Source: Dictyobacter kobayashii (GTDB lineage: Bacteria > Chloroflexota > Ktedonobacteria > Ktedonobacterales > Ktedonobacteraceae). From it: a stretch of DNA of 64,000 bases. The notes under the pieces are model-generated. The model was not told where the DNA came from. It did not search any database and was given only the letters and a program-made list of their open reading frames with translations. Below, piece by piece: positions 18,514-28,743 of the stretch; within the stretch, counting starts at the first letter, position 1, and each line of letters begins with the position of its first letter. The position numbers and the translations under genes are program-made. Location of the stretch: positions 3,720,001 through 3,784,000 of the forward strand of contig NZ_BIFS01000001.1 of assembly GCF_003967555.1 (NCBI RefSeq). Reading direction: 5' to 3'.

Positions 18514-18800
18514 AAAAAAACCTCCTCATCCCACACTGGGACGAAAAGGTTTGTTGCTTTTCGTGGTTCCACCCTGCTTCCGTGTCTCTTTGCTGGTTTC
18601 AAACGGCAGCAATCAAGCTATAGGCTTGATTGTATCATACAAGAGAAACGTGCTCATGCACCCGATAACGCTGGTGAAACGTGTACTTTACTATCTCAGT
18701 ACAGGCTAGCGAGGGGTATCATCTTTCTTACTGGTATTGGGAGCACTCTCAGCCGCCGATGCTTCCTCTCTGTACACCCCTGGGAAAGGACATGTCTCGC
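18514..18800 (-). promoter_or_regulatory. T-box riboswitch (leader of thrS)
   Basis: On the reverse strand the leader carries the diagnostic T-box AGGGTGGAACCACG (18575-18562), whose TGGA pairs with the uncharged tRNA acceptor end. Upstream is a Stem I closed by GCGAG (18800-18796) and CTCGC (18713-18709), with AGAGAGGAAGC and GGCGGCTGAGAG in the distal bulge/loop region. ACC, a threonine codon, sits at 18735-18733 where the specifier is expected. A hairpin (caatcaagc/gcttgattg, 18610-18632) lies before the T-box. A terminator (18552-18514) runs into seven T residues. Uncharged tRNA-Thr should favour antitermination and raise thrS expression. Confidence 0.9.
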
Positions 18801-18903
18801 GTGGATAAGCGCTTCTATGAGCGCTTATTCGCCATTACTATAGTCTGGTTTTCCAATCATACCATAGCACCTGTTTCCTGTAAAGAGGAAGGCTAAATGC
18901 ACA

Positions 18904-20226
18904 CAGGGCTTCGCAAAAGTCAGAGTAACCAAGCAAGGGCCTCCTCTGGGTGAGATGCAAATCGCCGGATTTGACGAGCCACATTGGAAACCTGATGCAT
19001 ATCCATCAAGGAGAGCACGAGCGAGTTGAGTACGGCAAGCATTTGAGCGACAGGAGGAACGCGAACGCCACATCGGTCTTCTCCCAACGTCACATCACGG
19101 CGCCCATGGAGACGATTTTCCACCGCCCAGTGGTCGCGGATGAGGCGGAAAAGCCGCTGGATCGAACACTGTTCTCGGCTCAAGGTCGTCAATCCGTACA
19201 CGACCTCTACGCTCCTTTTCTCTGCCGTCTTGCGTTCCCGTTGTAATCGAAAGACCTGCCCAACTTCTCCCCATTCTCGATCCAGAAACTCGTTGAGGTC
19301 CGGTGAGGTGAGCAGGTGGCGCCGCTCCAGTCGGCCATGACCTTTTTCGACCTGTTCATAGGAGTGCCAGGTGCTTCGATCAGCGTGTGGATCTTCGAAA
19401 AAGAGTTCCAGATCCTCTCGAGTCACGGGCGTATTGTCTTTGATGATCAGAATCACCTCTCCTCCTGCCCGTTTTACCATGCGTCCAAACGCATGATAAC
19501 TTTGAGCAGCATCGACGGTGAAAATGCGCCCTTTGCAGAGCACTTCGGTCAACAGCGGCTTGAGGGCACTGACTTCATTCTGCTTGTCGGCAATTGGACA
19601 CTGATGCAAGACAATTCCTGTTTGCACTTCATACACATGCAACACATGCCTCTGCGGCTTTTCTCCTCCATAGCTCTGCTGACCGGTTCCCCGCAACACT
19701 TTGCCATCAATGGCCACATGAACAGCGCGCTGCTCTGCCAGCATCGCGAGACGACTGGGTTCGTCACCACATCGGCTTTCTGCCTCCTGCCGTAGCAACC
19801 AATCTCGAAATCGTTCATTGATCTGCTGGCTCTCCAACCGAGCGAGCGCATATTTGTACGTATTGGCACACGGCATACGCTTCCACTTCACGTTCAACTG
19901 CTCGCGCAGCCTCTCTCCTTGGTCTCGCGCCCAATCGCTGGCTCCCAACAGGCTTTTCATCCCAGCCAGTTTGGCCAGGATCAGCACGATGAGCACGTCC
20001 GCTAACGCATATTGCTTCCCTCGGGCTGCCCGCTGATCAGGGATCTGCGCACAGATGTCGTACAACGAACGCAGATGCGATGGGCTTACTTCTTGAATGG
20101 TCTTGCTTTCCGTTTTCAGTGTGCTATATTCCATGCAGAGTCTTTCCTCGAATGACCTTGATTTTTTTTTCATTCTACTGGATTGACTCTTCTTTTTCAC
20201 CTCCCCCGGACTTTTGCGAAGCCCTG
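18904..20226 (-). mobile_element. ISAs1-family insertion sequence, complete
   Basis: 1,323 bp bounded by perfect 18-bp terminal inverted repeats, CAGGGCTTCGCAAAAGTC at 18904-18921 and its complement at 20209-20226. They are flanked by a 10-bp direct target duplication TAAATGCACA (18894-18903 and 20227-20236), the size expected for the family. It holds one intact transposase gene. It inserted two bases inside the left end of the small palindromic element at 20235-20376, so it arrived later. Intact ends and gene suggest a recent insertion. Confidence 0.95.
18920..20200 (-). CDS. ISAs1-family transposase
   Basis: 426 residues, DDE-type. The N-terminal domain reads LRSLYDICAQIPDQRAARGKQYALADVLIV, and the catalytic core has AVHVAIDGKVLRGT (first Asp), RIFTVDAAQSYH (second Asp) and a late LIRDHWAVENRLHGRRDVTLGED segment with the catalytic Glu. 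These are hallmarks of the ISAs1 / H-repeat group. The gene fills the element and its end lies in the left inverted repeat. The first codons are a Lys/Ser-rich repeat (MKKKSQSSRMKKKS); a start at the second or third Met is equally possible. Confidence 0.92.
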   Translation of the reverse strand: MKKKSQSSRMKKKSRSFEERLCMEYSTLKTESKTIQEVSPSHLRSLYDICAQIPDQRAARGKQYALADVLIVLILAKLAGMKSLLGASDWARDQGERLREQLNVKWKRMPCANTYKYALARLESQQINERFRDWLLRQEAESRCGDEPSRLAMLAEQRAVHVAIDGKVLRGTGQQSYGGEKPQRHVLHVYEVQTGIVLHQCPIADKQNEVSALKPLLTEVLCKGRIFTVDAAQSYHAFGRMVKRAGGEVILIIKDNTPVTREDLELFFEDPHADRSTWHSYEQVEKGHGRLERRHLLTSPDLNEFLDREWGEVGQVFRLQRERKTAEKRSVEVVYGLTTLSREQCSIQRLFRLIRDHWAVENRLHGRRDVTLGEDRCGVRVPPVAQMLAVLNSLVLSLMDMHQVSNVARQIRRFASHPEEALAWLL

Positions 20227-20234
20227 TAAATGCA

Positions 20235-20376
20235 CAGGGCTATTTAATGTTTCTCTTTGGCCCCTGCGGCGCCGGGTGGAGTGTGTGTGGAGTGTGTGGT
20301 GGACGGCTGCGGCCGTCCACCACACACTCCACACCTGAAAGATGTACATTCTCTGGACGAACAGTAAATAGCCCTG
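20235..20376 (+). mobile_element. MITE-like palindromic element, copy A (142 bp)
   Basis: A non-coding element with perfect 12-bp inverted ends, CAGGGCTATTTA (20235-20246) and TAAATAGCCCTG (20365-20376). The 9-bp direct repeat CTAAATGCA flanks it at 20377-20385 and at 18893-18901; the left copy was displaced by the ISAs1 insertion. The core is a 50-base hairpin (20285-20334) with arms starting GTGTGGAGTGTGT and a GC-rich centre containing GCGGCC. After it come CTGAAAGATG and TCTGGACGAACAGT, also found in copies B and C. The first seven bases match the ISAs1 end. Confidence 0.82.
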
Positions 20377-20382
20377 CTAAAT

Positions 20383-20419
20383 GCAGATGGGATACCCCAG
20401 AACCGGGTATCCCATCTGC
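20383..20419 (-). terminator. Hairpin downstream of the secreted-protein gene
   Basis: A perfect 15-bp inverted repeat (20383-20397 with 20405-20419, gcagatgggataccc). It lies 16 bases past the stop of the reverse-strand gene. No U-tract follows, so it may stabilise the mRNA end rather than terminate. Confidence 0.6.
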
Positions 20420-20435
20420 TTAGAACAGCCGGATT

Positions 20436-20972
20436 CTAGTAGTGGCGATGGTGATTGTGTCTGCTATTATTGCTGTTGATGTTAGTGTTAACATTAATGT
20501 GTATTGGGATCTCCACCTTTTGATCCTGATCATTTTTCTGGAGCTGCTGTTGCTGCTGCAACTGCAGCTGCGCCTGAAACTGCGCCTGGGCATTAATGAA
20601 GACAAAAATGCCTGGATCATCTTTACAAGCATAGACCGAATCGATGCCACTACCTGTGTTTGCAATCGTAAATGATTGTGGGTTGATTGTACCATCGCTG
20701 TTAAAGGTCTGTGAATAGGTACCATTGGTATCAGCAATTGTAGCTGAACCTCGGCCACTGCCGAAAACGGCGCTACCAGTCAGAATGTTGCCAGGCTGAA
20801 GTGTAGCAACAAGTGTACCAGACTGACCGCAGATGCCTGCTACGGGTTCGGTTGGGGCTACGACATCTGCTGCATGAGCGCTGGCTGGTAACGCAAAGCC
20901 AGCTGAAGCACTCAAACTTAAGGCACCCATAGCGAGAGTAGCAACACATGATTTGATCAATTTTGTATTCAT
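20436..20972 (-). CDS. Secreted protein of unknown function, Gln- and Asn/His-rich C-terminus
   Basis: 178 residues with a clear signal peptide (MNTKLIKSCVATLAMGALSL then ASAGFALPASAHA, cleavage near residue 34). A small mature domain follows (~36-120) with two Cys residues (GICGQSG, YACKDD) and many Gly/Thr/Ser, probably beta-rich. Then comes a Gln-rich stretch (~130-148) and a tail ending IHINVNTNINSNNSRHNHHRHY-like, dense in Asn and His. AAAGGG precedes the ATG. I recognise no family. A His-rich tail could bind metal, but that is speculation. A shorter relative lies immediately upstream on the same strand. Confidence 0.75.
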   Translation of the reverse strand: MNTKLIKSCVATLAMGALSLSASAGFALPASAHAADVVAPTEPVAGICGQSGTLVATLQPGNILTGSAVFGSGRGSATIADTNGTYSQTFNSDGTINPQSFTIANTGSGIDSVYACKDDPGIFVFINAQAQFQAQLQLQQQQQLQKNDQDQKVEIPIHINVNTNINSNNSRHNHHRHY

Positions 20973-21031
20973 TAGTAAAAACCCTTTCTTATATTTGATG
21001 ATGTGAACTGTCCCATTCTAATGTGAAATGA

Positions 21032-21357
21032 CTAGTAATGATGATGGGAATGTTTTTTGTTGTCATTCCTGTTATAGTTGTAGGCATTATTATCCGGTTG
21101 GTTATGAATACCAATGTTATTTCTATTGCTGTTATCATTAGTAGCAGTCATAGAAATATGAATGTTGATAGGTCTGACCCCGTTTGTTAAGCTACTTGAA
21201 ACCTGCGTCAGATTGTTGATAGTGATAAGGTTGCCTTCTCGATTACAACCACTGCTGGATGAGCACTCGCGGGTAATGCCAGCCCCGCAGTGATGCCCAG
21301 GCTCAGTGCACTGATTCCTGGAGCAGTCAGCATTGGCTTAAGGCTCTTTACGTTCAT
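21032..21357 (-). CDS. Short secreted paralog of the upstream-neighbour family (frameshifted)
   Basis: Not visible as one open frame. Reverse-strand ATG 21357 opens a signal peptide (MNVKSLKPMLTAPGISALSL then GITAGLALPASAHPAVVV), closely parallel to the protein at 20436-20972. About 40 codons on, the frame breaks near 21233-21240. One added base continues into NLITINNLTQVSSSLTNG, then PINIHISMTATNDNSNRNN, ending KKHSHHHY and a stop at 21032. The Asn/His-rich tail and signal peptide match its neighbour, but the Gln-rich part and the Cys domain are missing. The two look like a tandem duplication. Function unknown. Confidence 0.6.
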
Positions 21358-22102
21358 TAGCAATACTTTTCAGGGCAGTATTTATGGTATAAACGTTACT
21401 GCGGATGGAACACTGTGTTTTAGTTGTTCACCTCGCAATGTTATTAATCGAAAGATAAAAGGTTAACTTTAGTAGAATTGTATAGAAAAAGTACAATATA
21501 GGGCTGAGTGCGCCCAAAAAAGTAGCTTCCGGACTGAGACAATGCGATTTATCCATGTCTAACCCATAAAGACTGACAAATACATTGCCCAATGCCATAT
21601 TTCCAGCTGAACTATACCTGCTTAACTTTATATATTTATGATTTTGATAACATGCATATAGTTGTTCAACACTGTTAAGGTTTCCAGACACTCAAAAAAC
21701 ATGTGCAAGTTCGATGATAGGGATGAAAAGCTGTTTAAATCGTAATTGCATGTATATTGAGGAGTCAATCCGTCTCTGTGATAAGCTGTTGCTGATGCTC
21801 TCTGAGCACTCTATTGCCAGCATATGGGTGGTCGCTCATGAGGTTGAAGGTGACGCCACTATTTACCATGAAGATCTCCACTGTAGTGTACAGACAGGCT
21901 GAAGCATGGAGTTGGGCGCATCAATTGGTTCCGTTTCGGTAATAGATTTAGTCTACCGACAATGATCGTATACCATCGTCAGTATGGTCAACCTGGAAAC
22001 ACAACCGAACGATGTGTGACGATAGGTTATAAAGACAGTGGCAACCAGCTATCCATGCTGGTATGCCGCTCCTTCCCAATCGTGCGGAGCACAAAAGGAA
22101 AG
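21358..22102. other. Gene-poor stretch
   Basis: About 745 bases in which I cannot support a gene. Short open frames of 60-90 codons exist on both strands (for example 21428-21691 reverse and 21714-21902 forward), but none has both a ribosome site and a recognisable protein pattern. The 21.4-21.7 kb part is AT-rich. No strong palindromes were seen. Confidence 0.5.
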
Positions 22103-22570
22103 TCAGTCTCGATGAGCGTTCGATTGAGCATGAGTCATGCAAACCGACGCTTCTCTTACACCCGAGTCATCCTTCACTCCTGACGCAATCAATTCAGCAA
22201 TCAATTGAAGGAGCCTTTCGAGATCAAAAGGTTTGCGTACTGTTCTCAGATGCATCTTACAATTGGCTTCTGGTGGCACATCTGCACTCATCAAAATGAT
22301 GGGGATATACCTATATTCCTCGTGACTTTTCAGCCAGTACGCGAGTTCCAGACCGTTCATGCCAGGAAGATGATAATCCAGGAGTAGCAATACCGGAACA
22401 TCCCTCTGTAGAACATTTTGCGCCATCTCCCCACTTAGCACATGCAGTGCCTGATAGGCTTCATCATCAAGAGCTTCCAAAAGAAGGTTGCCCAGGATAG
22501 GATCATCATCAACGATCAATATATATTTGTTCGAAATGTGTTGATGGTCTATCTGCTGGCTCTTGTCCAT
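22103..22570 (-). CDS. Single-domain response regulator
   Basis: 155 residues. A receiver domain fills ~15-135: acidic pocket VDDDPILGNLL, phospho-acceptor Asp in LLLLDYHLPGMNGLELAYWL, switch Ser in IILMSADVP, and conserved Lys in TVRKPFDLERLL. No output domain follows, only a short tail, so it works by protein contact. ATG 22570 has AGGAGA seven bases upstream, and its first 62 bases overlap the end of the sensor kinase gene. The two form a translationally coupled pair. Confidence 0.88.
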   Translation of the reverse strand: MDKSQQIDHQHISNKYILIVDDDPILGNLLLEALDDEAYQALHVLSGEMAQNVLQRDVPVLLLLDYHLPGMNGLELAYWLKSHEEYRYIPIILMSADVPPEANCKMHLRTVRKPFDLERLLQLIAELIASGVKDDSGVREASVCMTHAQSNAHRD

Positions 22571-24142
22571 TGCTCTTTCTCCTCTCTATCGCAGGAAAGC
22601 TTTCTTGCGAAGCCAGGGGGAACGTAAGATGAAACGTTGATCCTTTTCCCTGCTCACTTTCGACGCGAATGGTTCCCCTATGATATTTCACAATCTCTGA
22701 GACAATATATAAACCCATCCCGAATCCTGGAAAGGCGCGCTGCTGAAGAGGGACCGCGCGATAGAAGCGCTCAAAGATCTTCCCTTGCACCTCTTGTGGA
22801 ATGCCTATACCCTGATCACGCACACTGATGGTGACCGTTTCTGCCTTATGCGTGAGCCAGACTTCGATTAAAGGGGAGCATGGAGCATATTTGATAGCAT
22901 TGCTCAGCACATTGAGGAAGACGCGTTCGAGTTGATCTCGATCTCCGATGATTAATGAAGGAGATGAGGGAGGATAAATGACAACGGTATGCGTTGTTTG
23001 CATACTGTGAATAGTGTCAATAACCTCCCTGAGCAATTTGTCTAGATCGATCCTGTCTGGAGCATATTCCAGCTTTCCCTCTTGCATACGCGAGAAATTG
23101 AGTATCTCGTCGACCAGCCGCGTAATCGTATTGATCTGCGTTTCCATACGTGTACACGCCTTCTCCATGTTCGGAATGCTTTGCTTTCTAAGCTTTTTTT
23201 GTAAGAGCTGGTTTTGCAGTTTCAAAGACGCGAGCGGGTCTTGAGCTCATGGCTCACCATCCCCAAAAAGGTGTCTTTGCGCTGTTCCAACTCCTTGCGT
23301 GCAGAATTGTCCAACACAAAGGCGATGTGCCGCGAGGAATTGGTAGGTAATGTGACTGCTCCGATAACGACCGGAAGGCGACTGCCATCTTTGCAGATAT
23401 ACTCCTTTTCAAACGGTGTCATATAGTTCCGGGTCTCCAGCTCTTGATGGGCCTGGTGGGTATGAGCCAGGTGTTCAGGAGGTGTCATACACCTCCAGTT
23501 CATTCGCCCTTCACGCAAATCCTGTCTATTATAGCCAGTCATATGAAGAAAAGTATCATTTGCATCTATAAAATTTTCCCCCTCTGCGATAGTGACCCCG
23601 ACAATGCTGGAGTTCAGCAGCAGATCCACGCATTCCTGACTATGATGTAATCGCTCTTCTTTTTGTTTCTGGTCATCGATATTGGTACAACTGACCATCC
23701 ATAAGAGAATGTCACCTGCTTCATTGCGATGTGGAGCAACTTGCGCTAAGAACCAGCGATAGGCTCCTGATCGCCCATCCCTGAGGCGATACTCAACGGA
23801 ATACGGTTCCCCCGTTGCAAAGGCCTGGCGTCGTAACATCAGGTCATGCTCTCTATCTTCAGGATGAAGGTTTTGAGGCCAGAAGGCGTAATTGGAGAGC
23901 ATGTTTGCGTGACACCGTGTATGTAACCTGTCCAGGACAGGTTGCTGACCATTGAGCCGATGGTGTTCAGACTCACAGGAATATGGTGTTGGCCAACCAC
24001 TATAATCACGCCAGCTTTGATTGGTGTATACAACAGAACCATCAGGTCGAATGACCCAGATCAGTTGAGGTAGCGCATCTATCAGTGCATAGAACTCCTC
24101 CTTTCCCTCTCTATATATTCGCTCTTCTTTCGTTGTCACCAT
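22509..24142 (-). CDS. PAS-domain sensor histidine kinase (frameshifted in this sequence)
   Basis: Cytoplasmic two-component sensor of ~544 residues. Two PAS domains come first (~14-150, ALPQLIWVIRPDGSVVYTN; ~165-280, SIVGVTIAEGENFIDANDTF). The dimerisation/phosphorylation helix FLGMVSHELKTPLASLK follows, with His in SHELKTP, then the ATPase N box (NVLSNAIKYAP), DQGIGIPQEV and GFGMGLYIVSEIV. The frame is lost within H-E-L-K-T-P: GGG at 23236-23238 needs one more base. ATG 24142, with AAAGGAG eight bases upstream, is preferred to longer starts, whose extra sequence shows no domain. It is paired with the receiver gene that overlaps its 3' end. Confidence 0.87.
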
Positions 24143-24590
24143 ACTATCATTTCTCCTTTCACATCCCTCATCCTGGATGCACACTCTCTCCTCTTGCATA
24201 TGGATAAAAGCGTCATTCATCACATCCAGCCAGTTTTGTCCCTGGTCGTTGACGTCTGACCATTGGAGTATACCGCGAAGATACGTGAAGAAGCATGGGC
24301 CAAAAGAGATATTCTTCAGACAAAATGACGACGAGATCCTGTCACTAAAGTTATATTTCTCTGTGCTATAGTTGTATCTTTCCCCTGGAAGAGACTGGGA
24401 GTAGAGCCTGGTTGTGCTTGATCTCTGCATGATCGAGTGATAGGATGGGCCATGGCCACAAGCCAGGAGAAGATACTGGTTGAATTGTGGAGAGAGCGTT
24501 TCCGATGGCATAGTTTTTTCAGCGTCTCCCTCTTTTTTGTCTCCCTCTTTTTTATAGAAGGAAAGAACATGCAGAAAGAGAAGAACAATT

Positions 24591-27391
24591 GTGGATACTG
24601 AGAATCAAACACACCAGAACAACACACTAGAGCCTCTTCCAGGCATGTTTCATGATACCTTACTTGCGACCAAGTTCCTCATACCAGCATCGTCTCATGA
24701 AATCATTGCACGCCCACATCTCCTGGCCCTGCTTAACGTGGGCCTTGCTTACCGTCTTATTCTCCTCTCCGCAGCTGCGGGCTTTGGGAAAACCACCTTG
24801 CTAGCACAATGGGTGCGTTCCTTTACGCCAGGTCATCCTCCAGTAGCCTGGGTCACACTTGATGCAGGAGACAATGTCCCCTTTCAATTTTGGAGCTATG
24901 TGCTGGCTGCGCTCGAACAATGCCAGCCTGGGCTCTCGCGTCTGCCTTTTGCTGCCATGCATGATACCCCACAGCCATCCTGGCAAGCGATGCTCACAGC
25001 GCTGATCAATGGTCTGGCGACACGAAGCACCCCTCTGGTACTGATACTGGACAATTACGAGGAGATTATCGAGCCAACGATCCATGCCCTGCTTTCCTCA
25101 CTGCTCAAGCATTCACCACCAACGCTATGTCTCGTGCTGGCAACACGGACTGATCCCCCTTTTCCCTGGCTCGGCTCCATGCTCAGGCACAGATCCTGGA
25201 ATTACGCACCGAACAGTTGCGAGCAACCCGAGAGGAGATCTCTCACTTCCTCCAGCATGTTATGAATCTGCGGCTCTCCGAAGAGAGCATCCAGGATGTC
25301 GATTCGCATATCCAGGGATGGTGGGCAGGCATGCAACTGACCGCGCTCGCCTTACAGGAGCAGGCAACTCCGAAAGATCTGCTGCAAGCATTCCAGGGCA
25401 GCCAACCTGCTCTTTTCAAATATCTGGTGCAGGAGGTATTGAATCGCCAGCCACAAACGGTGCAAACCTTTCTCTTGCGGACTTCTATCTTACCGCAACT
25501 CTGCGATTCCCTGTGTAATGCTATTTTGGAACAGCAGGAAAGTCAGCTTCTCCTGGAGGAGTTAGAACGGAGCAATCTCTTGCTCAATCCGCTCGATAAG
25601 CAGCACCAGTGGTATGCCTATCACCCCCTCTTTGCTGAGGTTCTGCGCACACAATTGGAGCGAAACGAGCCTAAAGAGTTGCCAATACTGCATATGCGGG
25701 CCAGTCAGTGGTACGCAGCACATGGAATGCACAGAAAAGCAATCCAGCAGGCCTTGCTCGCACAAGAATGGTCCTGGGCAGCACAGCTTGTGGAACAGAT
25801 CTCCAGTCAACATATCTGGGGGCAGCTCAAAGACGCGTTGCTCCTTTCCTGGATTGAGCAACTCCCGCGCGAGGTCGTACATGGGCGACCCCGCTTATGC
25901 CTGGCCTGTGCCCAGAGCCAGTTCTGGATCGCCCCACCTGGAAGCACCGAAAGCTGGTTACGCACTGCCCGAGAAGCCTGGAAAGCAACTCACCAACAGG
26001 CAGAAAAAACAAACACAACGCAAGGCATCCACGAGCCCGAGGCGCCGCTCTCGCTTCTGGGGGAGATCGCGGCCTTGCAAGCGACGATTGCCAGTTTCTA
26101 TTATGGGGATACAGGAGCATCACAGGCTTTTTGTCAGGAAGCCCTCACCCATCTTCAGGAACAGCAGTGGGCTGCAAAAATCCAGGTGGCGTTTGCTCAA
26201 GCACAAACCAACATCGCGCAGGGCAATTTCGAGCGTTCTATGCAGCACATGCAGACGGGATTGAGTCGGATCAGGGCAGAGGGCGATCACCAGTTCGAGA
26301 TGATGTACTTATGGGAAATCGTTTGGGAAAAAACGTTGGCCGGGCAATTGCACGAGGCATGGCAACTAAGCCAGCAACTGACCGATACCCTTCACAACGA
26401 CGAGAGGCATCAGTCAGTGCATGCCTGCTGGCCCTACATTTATCAAGCCAATATCTTCTATGAGTGGAACAGGTTAGAAGAGGCCCAGGACCTGACTGAA
26501 CAGGCGATCCAGGTAGGCGAACAGGCCGAACTCGTCACATTTCTGCCATATGGATATACGATGTTATTGAAGCTTGCTCTCTCACAAGAGCGATGGGAGG
26601 AAGCGAGCAAGATTGCGCAACAAATGGCATATGTCGGGCGTATGTTGTCCTCACCGTATCACACAACGCTCTGGAGTTGCATTGATCAGATGCGTTTCTG
26701 GCTGGCACGTGGCGATCTACCACAAGCAAGACGCTGGATGCGAGATATACAGAGGGAAGCGCCCCTTGTTTCTTCGCTGGCACGGGAAAAACAGAGCATC
26801 GCATTGGCTCGACTGCTCCTGGCTGAATCCCAACCACAGTATGCGTTGAATGTGCTAAGTCCTCTCATAGAACGGGCAGCAGCGATGCAGCGGTGGTATA
26901 GTATGCTCGAGATGCTTCTCATACAAGTCCAGGCGTTTCATATGCTTCAACGGCAGCCCGAAGCATTGGCACTACTGACCCAGGCCGTGTATCTGGGCGC
27001 ACCAGAAGGCTACATTCGACGTTTCGTGGACGAAGGATCAATCATTGCGGAATTGCTTTCCCAACTCAGCGAACAGGAGTCCTTTGAGGAAGAACGCTCG
27101 TATGTGAAGACACTGCTATCTGCCTTCAACCAGAGGCACGAGACGCAACCATCCCCTCAAGAAAGCGAGTCATCCTTATCGTTGCTGGACCCATTAAGCG
27201 CACGAGAACAGGAAGTCTTACAATTGCTTGCACGCGGTGCTTCAAACCAGGAGATCGCAGAAGCATTGGTTGTCTCCCCTGGCACTATTAAGCATCATGT
27301 CAGTAATATTCTTAGCAAGCTCGAAGTTGTCAATCGTACCCAGGCGGTTGCACGAGCACGCAAGCTTGGACTTCTTTCTGCTGAAGAGTAA
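24591..27391 (+). CDS. MalT-like LuxR-family ATP-dependent transcription regulator (frameshifted)
   Basis: Large STAND-type regulator, ~933 residues when repaired. The N-terminus has LLATKFLIPASS, HLLALLNVGLAYRLILLSAA, and Walker A AAAGFGKTTLLAQWV, with Walker B-like TPLVLILDNYEEI. The C-terminus is a LuxR helix-turn-helix (LSAREQEVLQLLARGASNQE, then VSPGTIKHHVSNILSKL). In between is a long helical TPR-like sensor region. The frame breaks near the CCC at 25164-25166; one more C gives FPLARLHAQAQILELRTEQL, the expected continuation. GTG 24591 is the likely start (AGAGAAG upstream); ATG 24645 is an alternative. The effector is unknown. No obvious target operon adjoins it except the convergent P450 genes. 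Confidence 0.87.
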
Positions 27392-27528
27392 ACATTTTGT
27401 TAGCAAAAAGGGGGAGGGACAATGGATTCAGAGGCTGGGACCTGTGGAGCTGTTCTGCCTGGCTGTTCCCTCGACCAGGCAGAGAAGAGCTCAGCTCCTC
27501 AGATACTTATAGTATGGCGAGAACTTCC

Positions 27529-28743
27529 TTAGTCGCTGATATAGTCGCAGGTAATTTGCAAGTGTTCCGGCCCACGCAGGGCAGCATTCTTTCGATAAGG
27601 TGGCGGCTCAGTAACCAATCTCGGGGCCTGGAGACGCTGCGAGAGAACTTTCAAGGCCGTCACTGCTTCGAGCCGAGCAAGCGGCGCGCCGACGCAGTAG
27701 TGGTCGCTACCGCCAAAACCGAAATGCTCGTTGTCTGGCCGCTCAGGCCAGAAACGATCGGGATCGACGAAGTAGGCGGGGTCGCGGCTGCCTGCCGCAA
27801 GTAACAGGACGACCGAAGCCCCTTGTGGGATGGTTACACCAGCGATCGGCAAATCGGCCAGGGTCGTGCGTGTGCGAAACTGTACCGGCGGATCATAGCG
27901 CAAAACCTCTTCCGCGGTTTGAATGGCTAGATCCGGATTGCGCCGCAGGCGATCGAACACATCTGGATGGCGCAGCAGCGCCAGCATACTGTTCGTGATC
28001 AGGTTGACAGTCGTCTCATGACCGGCGATGAGCAGCAATTGCATCGTGGCCAGTAGATCCGGCTCAGGCAAGCGACCATCGGGGTCATCTCCAGCCACCA
28101 GACCAGATAACAAATCATCCTGAGGGTGCATGCGACGTGTCTCACTGAGCTGCTTCAGATATTCGCGTATCTGAACGCGGCTTTGCGCTGCCTTCTGCAC
28201 CTCTGCCTCGCTCAAGCTTTCTGTTGGATCAAGTGTGCGCACCAGGTCCGAGGACCAGACACGAAAGCGCGGTTCATCCTCGGGAGGCACCCCGAGTAGC
28301 CGGCAGATAATGGTGACCGGTAGCGGATAGGCAACATCCTGGACGAGATCGAACTGGTTCTGTTGTCTCTTAGCATCGAGCAAGGCATCTACGACTGGTT
28401 TGATATGTTCCTTTATACCCGCGATCCGTTGCGGGGTAAACTGATGCATGATCAAACGGCGAAACAGGGTATGTTCCGGAGGATCAGTAAAAATGAATGG
28501 CGGTGTTTCCGACTCAGCCAGAGCTTTAGATCCCTGTGCGCTCTTACGCTCGTCGGAACTGATGCGCGGATCGTGGAGTAGTTGGCTGATCTCCCTGTGC
28601 GTGCTGACGACATATGTTCCATTCTCTTGCACCGAGACCGGCGTCTCGCGCAGGCGGGCATAGAGTGGATAGGGATTGGCTCGACTGGCCGGGTCGAGCA
28701 CCTGAGCAAACAGGTTCCGTGAGGTAACAAATGTCTGGGTCAT
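27529..28743 (-). CDS. Cytochrome P450 (bacterial class I)
   Basis: 404 residues, soluble, no membrane anchor. All P450 signatures are present: I-helix oxygen-activation motif LLIAGHETTVN, K-helix E-x-x-R in EEVLRYDPP, and the heme-binding loop FGFGGSDHYCVGAPLAR with ligand Cys350. The loop is FGFGGSDHYC, one residue longer than the textbook F-G-x-G-x-H-x-C. It would oxidise an unknown small molecule. Its start overlaps the reductase stop by four bases (ATGA), so it is the last gene of a ferredoxin-reductase-P450 operon that supplies its own electrons. Confidence 0.95.
   Translation of the reverse strand: MTQTFVTSRNLFAQVLDPASRANPYPLYARLRETPVSVQENGTYVVSTHREISQLLHDPRISSDERKSAQGSKALAESETPPFIFTDPPEHTLFRRLIMHQFTPQRIAGIKEHIKPVVDALLDAKRQQNQFDLVQDVAYPLPVTIICRLLGVPPEDEPRFRVWSSDLVRTLDPTESLSEAEVQKAAQSRVQIREYLKQLSETRRMHPQDDLLSGLVAGDDPDGRLPEPDLLATMQLLLIAGHETTVNLITNSMLALLRHPDVFDRLRRNPDLAIQTAEEVLRYDPPVQFRTRTTLADLPIAGVTIPQGASVVLLLAAGSRDPAYFVDPDRFWPERPDNEHFGFGGSDHYCVGAPLARLEAVTALKVLSQRLQAPRLVTEPPPYRKNAALRGPEHLQITCDYISD

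Noticed and set aside
16695..18602. A thrS start at 18602 giving a 635-residue protein
   Set aside because: The extra 39 codons run through the T-box motif and its terminator, and the strong AAGGAGG site serves ATG 18485.
21428..21902. Small open frames on both strands between the secreted proteins and the response regulator
   Set aside because: No ribosome site together with a protein-like pattern; composition suggests chance.
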